A stretch of 64,000 bases of DNA, taken from NCBI RefSeq assembly GCF_011801145.1, contig NZ_CP046172.1, forward strand, positions 1,612,001 to 1,676,000, given 5' to 3'. Position numbers and translations under genes: made by a program. Below are positions 59,810-64,000 of this stretch, one piece after another. Below the pieces are notes generated by a model. That model worked only from the letters and a program-made list of their open reading frames with translations. It did no database searches and had not been told where the DNA came from. The DNA comes from Nocardia arthritidis (GTDB taxonomy: Bacteria > Actinomycetota > Actinomycetes > Mycobacteriales > Mycobacteriaceae). Numbering within the stretch: position 1 is the stretch's first letter; each line of letters starts with the position of its first letter.

Positions 59810-60361
59810 TTAGGTCGGAGACCCTTCGGATGATGGCCTTTGCTTGAGCACCCTGTCCGGTAGATCCGTCAGGTCCTTCGCGTCGACGTGCAGTTCAATG
59901 CGGATTTGCTTAGCTAACTTTTGCTCGGCGTCGTCTTTCGCCCGGTTCAACCGCGCGAAATCTGGGTCAGCCTGCATTGTCTCTTCGACTTCCAGCCTTT
60001 CGTAGTAGTCGTCGGTCCCCCATTGCGGCCAGCACTCCTCCACGTACTCGCTCAGCCGGAGGGATGCCACAGCTGATTCTTGCCACAGGGTCCGAACGGT
60101 CTCCGAGGCGAATGCTGTTGCTCTCGCTGTTAACTCACCGAGCACTTCCCACTCGCTAGCTGTGCGAGCTCCCCGATAGCCTTCGGTCATGCCGCCACTC
60201 TGGTATTGCAGAAGATCGACATAGGTCTCCGCTCGACGAGTCCAGAGACGGTCTTCGCGGGCCATAGTCCGTTGATGCCGGGCTTGGAGATAGAACGTCC
60301 CGAATGAGCCGCTAAGGGCTGCTCCTGCACTGATCAGTGCGGCAAGCCATGCGGGAGTCAT
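59810..60361 (-). CDS. Membrane-anchored hypothetical protein, 183 aa
   Basis: A 183-residue protein with one N-terminal membrane segment (MTPAWLAALISAGAALSGSFGTFYLQ) followed by a long, charged, mostly helical cytoplasmic part (RHQRTMAREDRLWTRRAETYVDLLQYQSGG ... ADPDFARLNRAKDDAEQKLAKQIRIELHVDAKDL). This type, a membrane segment plus RxxxYxDLL helix, is common in small actinobacterial proteins, often on mobile elements, and function is unknown. Start ATG 60361 places the membrane segment first. It lies just inside the element boundary. Confidence 0.7.
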   Translation of the reverse strand: MTPAWLAALISAGAALSGSFGTFYLQARHQRTMAREDRLWTRRAETYVDLLQYQSGGMTEGYRGARTASEWEVLGELTARATAFASETVRTLWQESAVASLRLSEYVEECWPQWGTDDYYERLEVEETMQADPDFARLNRAKDDAEQKLAKQIRIELHVDAKDLTDLPDRVLKQRPSSEGSPT

Positions 60362-60959
60362 TGTGTGGGCTTCGGAAGCTGGGCGGCTTCTGTCATCGCG
60401 ATTCTTCCCTCCTGCTGGCGGTCTTCTGAGGATAGGTCGTGTCCCTTCACCTGTGGACTTTTCTTCGTCCTGCTTTCTCATACTGGCCGTCCCCTCAGTC
60501 GGGCGGGCCTGTCAACCCCGGAGAGCGAAGCGTGGGTTGACTGGTTCGTCCGACTGCTCGGGATAATCGGCGGATGAGGAAGGAGGGCTACTCGACCGAT
60601 GCGAAGTTCGTTGCGAGAGTGGAGATCTCACCTGGGGTCAGACGTCGTTGTCGGCCCTTCCGGCGTCGTCGCCGAACTCGGCCTGGCCGGCGGGGGAGTG
60701 GCCAGCAGTTGTTGGGAGGCAAGCCAGCGAAGCTGGTGCGGCAGTACTACAAGACTGGGGCACGGGTTGGCGGCGGAATTGCTCTATACCGGATCGGAAT
60801 CGGCGTGCAGGCGTGGGCCGCAACGCGCCGACGCGCCGCGAACGGGTGCCTTTCCGAGTGAGCGTTGCGCGTCGTGCGCGGGGCGGCGCGCGCCAGCGCG
60901 CCGCTCTTGATCCTGTATGGCTGAATTCGGCAGCAACCCTTGTCAGTAGAGTCGATCCG
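60362..60959. other. 598-bp region without a recognisable gene
   Basis: Several overlapping frames between 60574 and 60910 exist, but none has a family-like sequence; they may be a decayed gene. A promoter-like pair TTGACT (60537-60542) and GATAAT (60562-60567), 19 bp apart, faces right, and AAGGAGG follows at 60580-60586. The region may thus once have expressed a small gene ahead of the glycosyltransferase. Confidence 0.4.
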
Positions 60960-61769
60960 ATGCGAGTCACCTACGTCATTCCTGCGCATAACGAGGAGTC
61001 GACTGTTGCCACGATCGTCGGCCAGGCCCGCGCTGCCGTGAGGGAGGGTGATCGAATCGTGGTGGTGGACAGCGCCTCGACCGATGCCACCGCTGAACGA
61101 GCAGCAGCGGCAGGCGCTGAGGTTATCCGTGGGCCGATTGGTAAGGGCGCAGCGATGGCTGCGGCAGTGTCGACTGTGCAGACCGATTGGGTCTGCTTCC
61201 TTGATGCCGACGTGGTCTCGTCGTCCACGAACGTTGCCGCAGAACTTCGCGCTGCTGCGGAAGTAGATGATGCCGACCATGTTCTTGGCGACTACGAATA
61301 CGACTACCCTGGCACCATTCTCGGTTCGACCTTCACCATTTACGAACCGCTCACCGCGGAGCTGTTTCCCGAGGTTGGCCATCTCGGTGCGAACTCGTTG
61401 ACCGGTTATCGCGCTATCCGAACTTCTTGTCTACCAACGACTTTGCCGCCTGACTTCGGCGTCGAGACGTTTCTTAACATCGCTATCGCTGTTGCGGGCG
61501 GCCGATCGAAAACGTGTCACCTGGGTGTGATCACGAGCCGCTTCCGTCCTACCGGCGGCAACATGGCCCGTGAGATCGGGCGTACGGTCTTGGACTTGGC
61601 CATCGAGCACAACAGGATCCCACCGGAATCTCGGTCCGAGTGGGACGCTTGGGTAGAAGGGGGCGCCAAAGCCATTGCGGGCCAACAAGCTGACGGCGGA
61701 AGGTCTGCGACTCTGGCGCGCTTGTTCGCTGCGGTGCGTCGGCCGATGCCATCCCGAACGGGTCTGTGA
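60960..61769 (+). CDS. GT2-family glycosyltransferase
   Basis: A 269-residue GT-A enzyme: VTYVIPAHNEESTVATIV, VVDSASTDATAERAAAAGAEVIRGPIGKGAAMAAAV, DxD motif in CFLDADVVSSS, then YPGTILGSTFTIYEPLTAELFPEV and ANSLTGYRAIRTS. The pattern recalls glucosyl-3-phosphoglycerate synthase and other UDP-sugar:small-acceptor transferases; the acceptor is unknown. ATG 60960 is the only start giving the typical first strand. It carries element cargo together with the convergent glycosyltransferase at 61888. Confidence 0.83.
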   Translation: MRVTYVIPAHNEESTVATIVGQARAAVREGDRIVVVDSASTDATAERAAAAGAEVIRGPIGKGAAMAAAVSTVQTDWVCFLDADVVSSSTNVAAELRAAAEVDDADHVLGDYEYDYPGTILGSTFTIYEPLTAELFPEVGHLGANSLTGYRAIRTSCLPTTLPPDFGVETFLNIAIAVAGGRSKTCHLGVITSRFRPTGGNMAREIGRTVLDLAIEHNRIPPESRSEWDAWVEGGAKAIAGQQADGGRSATLARLFAAVRRPMPSRTGL

Positions 61770-61800
61770 AGTTCAGCGAGGAGGTGGGGACGAAAAGCAA

Positions 61801-61853
61801 CACCCCGGTTAGTCTCGCCCGTAACCGGGTGCTTGCTGAGACTAACCGGGGTG
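61801..61853. terminator. 16-bp perfect stem between convergent glycosyltransferases
   Basis: CACCCCGGTTAGTCTC (61801-61816) and its exact reverse complement GAGACTAACCGGGGTG (61838-61853) enclose a 21-nt loop that itself contains CCCG/CGGG. The stem lies in the 118-bp gap between two convergent genes, 31 bp from one stop and 34 bp from the other, so it is well placed as a bidirectional terminator. It is unusually long and may also be a protein-binding site. Confidence 0.7.
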
Positions 61854-61887
61854 ATCTGCGGCGGCGTGGGGAGTGACGTTAGCCGAG

Positions 61888-62649
61888 TCAGAATCCGCCC
61901 GCGAGCAATTGCCGTATGGCTTTGATGCGGTCGGCGATTGTCCGCCAACGCAATTCCTGTAATTCGGGGTCTAGGTGGAGGTCGCTTTTGGTGATCTGGT
62001 TGTCATGCTGTCGGTACAGCATGCCCGGTTGATCGATAAACCATCCATCGGAGTATTCGTTCAATGTCGCGAGCAAGCCGGAGTCCTCGCCGGTGGGTAA
62101 TGCCATCCATCCGCCCGCGGCAACGAGCAACTTCCTACGGACGCAAAGCGTTCCCGGGTGAACCGGCGACTGATTGTTTTGTAACCACATGTCTCCGACG
62201 GATTGCCGTTCGAGTCGTCCTCCCGGCGGATCATTGTCGTACGGAGTTGTGCTGCCATCGGCGTGCAGATCGAGTACCTGGCAAGTCGTCCAGCCCACAT
62301 CGGAGAAGGCTTCGAGGACAGATATCTCGCGGGCGAGAGCGCCAGGTACAAGCACGTCATCGCTGTCCAACACTCGGATAAGTTCACCTGCGGAGCGGCT
62401 GAGCGCGATATTTCGTGTGATACCGGGACCGCTGGGTTCGCCCGATTCGTTCGGGTCATTGGATGCCAATTTCACGCGGTCGTCTGTGGTGATCTCGTCG
62501 GGCAACGCACTCGGCAGGCCATCCTCTTGGAGGATCCATTCCCATGTCCATTCACCGGGAAGTTCTTGGAGGCAAAGGGATTCGTACGCCTCGTTGATGT
62601 AAGGATGCGAATTCGGTAGGGCGGCAGTCAAGATACTGATTACAGGCAT
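61888..62649 (-). CDS. GT2-family glycosyltransferase (intact paralogue)
   Basis: A 253-residue GT-A glycosyltransferase: VISILTAALPNSHPYINEAYESLCLQELPGEWTWEWILQEDG, ITRNIALSRSAGELIRVLDSDDVLVPGALAREI (DxD), VGWTTCQVLDLHADGSTTPYDNDPPGG, PVHPGTLCVRRKLLVAAGGWMALPTGEDSGLL, and a helical tail. It is the unbroken version of the frameshifted gene at 57964. Its start overlaps the GntR stop by 10 bp, so both are co-expressed and the sugar transferase seems to be part of the element's regulated set. Sugar donor and acceptor unknown. Confidence 0.85.
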   Translation of the reverse strand: MPVISILTAALPNSHPYINEAYESLCLQELPGEWTWEWILQEDGLPSALPDEITTDDRVKLASNDPNESGEPSGPGITRNIALSRSAGELIRVLDSDDVLVPGALAREISVLEAFSDVGWTTCQVLDLHADGSTTPYDNDPPGGRLERQSVGDMWLQNNQSPVHPGTLCVRRKLLVAAGGWMALPTGEDSGLLATLNEYSDGWFIDQPGMLYRQHDNQITKSDLHLDPELQELRWRTIADRIKAIRQLLAGGF

Positions 62650-63410
62650 GTCTGGTCCATTCGGTCAGGGATGAAGTCGATTGTGTAGCGAACCTGATCG
62701 GCTACAACCGTGGTAAGCCAGTACTCGACCGGTGTGGTTTCGGAGTACGTTACCGAGTCACGTTGAATGACCGCGACAGCTGGAGGTACCAACAGAATCT
62801 CGCGCTCCTCCTGCGTTGGGGTCCGTACCGAAATCTCTAAATGCTCACGGCTGACCTTGATTCCGGCCGTCCCCAACCATGCGGCGGTATTCCTGCCCGG
62901 CACCTCGACGGATTCGTCCGTGAGGCCAATTTCCCGAGCGAGATCGGCCGTCATATGCGCGCGGGCGAGTTGGTGAGGAGTGTTGTTGATCATGTACACG
63001 AATGTCCGGATGAGGATCGGCGTTCCAGGGTCGATCTGGAGTTGTTGGGCCACCCGGGTCGACGCATCCTGCCAAGCGTAGGACGTGCGCACGTCCAGTT
63101 CTCCTTCGACCTGGAAGGCTTGCTCAAACGTCCGTTCACCGGGAGCGCCGGTAGCTGGTGAGTGGCCGATGAGGTCGTGAACGATGACTTGCTGGGATCG
63201 AACCCGAACCCCGCGCCGTGGCGCGTTGGGATCGGTGATCAAAACCCCTTCGCCGATCAGGGCGAGGACAGCTCGATTGACAGGCGCGTGGCTGGCGCTC
63301 TTGTAGCGGTCCGCTAGCGCTCGCATTGGTGGCAACTGCTGCCCCGGAGCCCACTCTCGTGCTGCGATGCGCGCTCGCAGGTCGGTAGCAATGTCTTCCC
63401 ATTGCGCCAT
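62640..63410 (-). CDS. GntR-family regulator (KorSA-like) with UTRA-type domain
   Basis: A 256-residue regulator. Residues 1-70 form the winged helix (WEDIATDLRARIAAREWAPGQQLPPMRALADRYKSASHAPVNRAVLALIGEGVL). Residues ~110-256 form a UTRA-like ligand domain (DPGTPILIRTFVYMINNTPHQLARAHMTADLAREIGL ... LLVPPAVAVIQRDSVTYSETTPVEYWLTTVVADQVRYTIDF). In AICEs such as pSAM2 a divergent KorSA GntR protein represses pra. Here the gene is divergent from a Pra-like gene and three operator-like repeats lie between. ATG 63410; other starts upstream would read through those repeats. Confidence 0.87.
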   Translation of the reverse strand: MAQWEDIATDLRARIAAREWAPGQQLPPMRALADRYKSASHAPVNRAVLALIGEGVLITDPNAPRRGVRVRSQQVIVHDLIGHSPATGAPGERTFEQAFQVEGELDVRTSYAWQDASTRVAQQLQIDPGTPILIRTFVYMINNTPHQLARAHMTADLAREIGLTDESVEVPGRNTAAWLGTAGIKVSREHLEISVRTPTQEEREILLVPPAVAVIQRDSVTYSETTPVEYWLTTVVADQVRYTIDFIPDRMDQTCL

Positions 63411-63430
63411 GTCAAGCCTGCACCTTCCGA

Positions 63431-63519
63431 TTGTTACGGCCAAACACTTGACCGATCTACTGTTTGGCCGTAACAATACTCCTGAGCGTTTGTTACGGCC
63501 AAACGTTGGCCCGCTCAGG
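63431..63519. promoter_or_regulatory. Three operator-like repeats between the GntR and Pra-like genes
   Basis: TTGTTACGGCCAAACA (63431-63446) and TGTTTGGCCGTAACAA (63461-63476) are exact inverted copies 14 bp apart; a third copy TTGTTACGGCCAAACG follows at 63490-63505. The third is framed by CCTGAGCG (63481-63488) and CGCTCAGG (63512-63519). The set covers the divergent control region, so the KorSA-like protein probably binds all three and represses both directions. Confidence 0.78.
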
Positions 63520-63538
63520 CTACCGAAGGAGGCACACA

Positions 63539-64000
63539 ATGGCGATCAAGAGGGGCTACCGATTCCCGATCCCGTTCCGTGAGGCGTTCCCGCAGGGCTT
63601 GCTCCTGCTGGGGGAGATCTCGCAAAAGACGGAGTACAACGCGGATCCGCGGGCGACTCCGAAGCCGGTCTTCGACATCGACCGGGATGGGCAGGGGACC
63701 GGGTTGCCGATTTGGGTGGCGTCGGTGACCGATCCGCACGAGGGCAACGAGGGCAAGGCCAAGCGGGCCTCGTTCGAGATCGAGTTCGTCGCGCAGGTTC
63801 AGCCGGTCCCGGTTACGCCGGAGGTGGTTCCGGGTACCGGGCTGCGGATGATCGAGCTGGAAGGGCTGACCGCGGAGCCTGCGGTGGTGCGGCAGAGCGT
63901 TGGCGAGAAGAACTTCTCCTACGTCTCCTACAAGTTCCGTGCGACTGGCATCAAGGGTGACAACTCCGGCGCCAAGCAGCCTCCGGCCGATATTCCGGGT
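63539..64000 (+). CDS. Pra-like AICE replication/integration/excision activator (partial)
   Basis: The frame begins at ATG 63539 (AAGGAGG 6 nt upstream) and is open to the window edge, 154 codons. The N-terminal IPFREAFPQGLLLLGEISQKTEYN, the TGLPIWVASVTDPHE segment and KRASFEIEFVAQVQPVPV follow the pattern of proteins annotated as plasmid replication, integration and excision activator in actinobacterial AICEs. It probably heads the element's replication/transfer operon beyond the window. Divergent from its likely repressor. Family call by pattern, not alignment. Confidence 0.72.
   Translation, partial: MAIKRGYRFPIPFREAFPQGLLLLGEISQKTEYNADPRATPKPVFDIDRDGQGTGLPIWVASVTDPHEGNEGKAKRASFEIEFVAQVQPVPVTPEVVPGTGLRMIELEGLTAEPAVVRQSVGEKNFSYVSYKFRATGIKGDNSGAKQPPADIPG

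Noticed and set aside
60574..60910. Small gene(s) behind a promoter-like sequence
   Set aside because: Overlapping frames with no recognisable protein; could be a decayed gene but I cannot support a call.
1..64000. CRISPR arrays, rRNA genes, complete insertion sequences
   Set aside because: I saw no regularly spaced repeats, rRNA-like segments or transposase frames anywhere in the window.

Overview
The window looks like chromosome of a high-GC mycolic-acid actinobacterium, most likely Nocardia or a close relative. The evidence is high-GC third codon positions, frequent GTG and TTG starts, many ATGA/GTGA start-stop overlaps, a valine-degradation operon of the Mycobacterium/Rhodococcus type, SigJ-type sigma factor, MarR/GntR regulators and Tat-exported hydrolases. 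All gene names come from reading translations and motifs; no database search was possible.

Layout. 1-10.5 kb: end of a probable SDR, NCS2 nucleobase permease, BenE transporter, rhodanese, SNF2 helicase with overlapping SWIM-finger partner, helical-backbone metal receptor, SigJ-type sigma factor with overlapping DoxX protein. 10.5-12 kb: an archaeal-type AspRS gene preceded by what looks like a translational T-box riboswitch whose sequestrator covers the Shine-Dalgarno. 12-21 kb: cytochrome P450, DUF3311/sodium-solute symporter pair, Baeyer-Villiger-type monooxygenase, amidohydrolase, fused isobutyryl-CoA mutase icmF. 21.2-25.2 kb: four overlapping or close genes for exported or membrane proteins, two of them paralogues, function unknown. 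25.8-31.2 kb: valine/isobutyrate operon (mmsA, acyl-CoA dehydrogenase, 3-hydroxyisobutyryl-CoA hydrolase, mmsB, enoyl-CoA hydratase); mmsA and icmF share an 18-bp motif just upstream of their starts. 31-43 kb: Hsp70-like membrane protein, MarR regulator, tRNA-Cys, two paralogous Tat metallophosphoesterases, a SnoaL-like gene behind a perfect 30-bp palindrome, FAD monooxygenase, GntR, YbaK protein, a broken GNAT gene, hydrolase, DUF4189 protein.

43.4-53.1 kb is the most notable part: a compact biosynthetic cluster on one strand with overlapping or closely spaced genes. It has a SidA/IucD-type amine N-hydroxylase, a DAO-type FAD oxidase and a fused cupin/methionyl-tRNA-synthetase-like protein. 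This is the signature of the hydrazine-forming machinery known from s56-p1, triacsin and formycin-type pathways (N6-hydroxylysine + glycine, then cleavage to hydrazinoacetate). Downstream lie an AMP-forming ligase, a GNAT, an alpha/beta hydrolase, a cupin_8/JmjC oxygenase and an MFS exporter, with no NRPS, PKS or carrier protein visible, so the product looks like a small N-N-bonded metabolite not obviously matching a known one.

53.1-57 kb holds a second MFS exporter and a decayed drug-resistance-type locus: a truncated PadR gene with an internal stop, an ABC ATPase lacking Walker B, and a truncated permease. 57-64 kb: a shortened DUF4189 paralogue, a lipocalin-like protein, a degenerate GntR/glycosyltransferase pair, then the 3' part of a tRNA-Arg gene that marks the probable edge of an actinobacterial integrative conjugative element (AICE). 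Inside the element are two intact glycosyltransferases, a KorSA-like GntR regulator with three operator-like repeats, and the start of a Pra-like gene that runs off the window.
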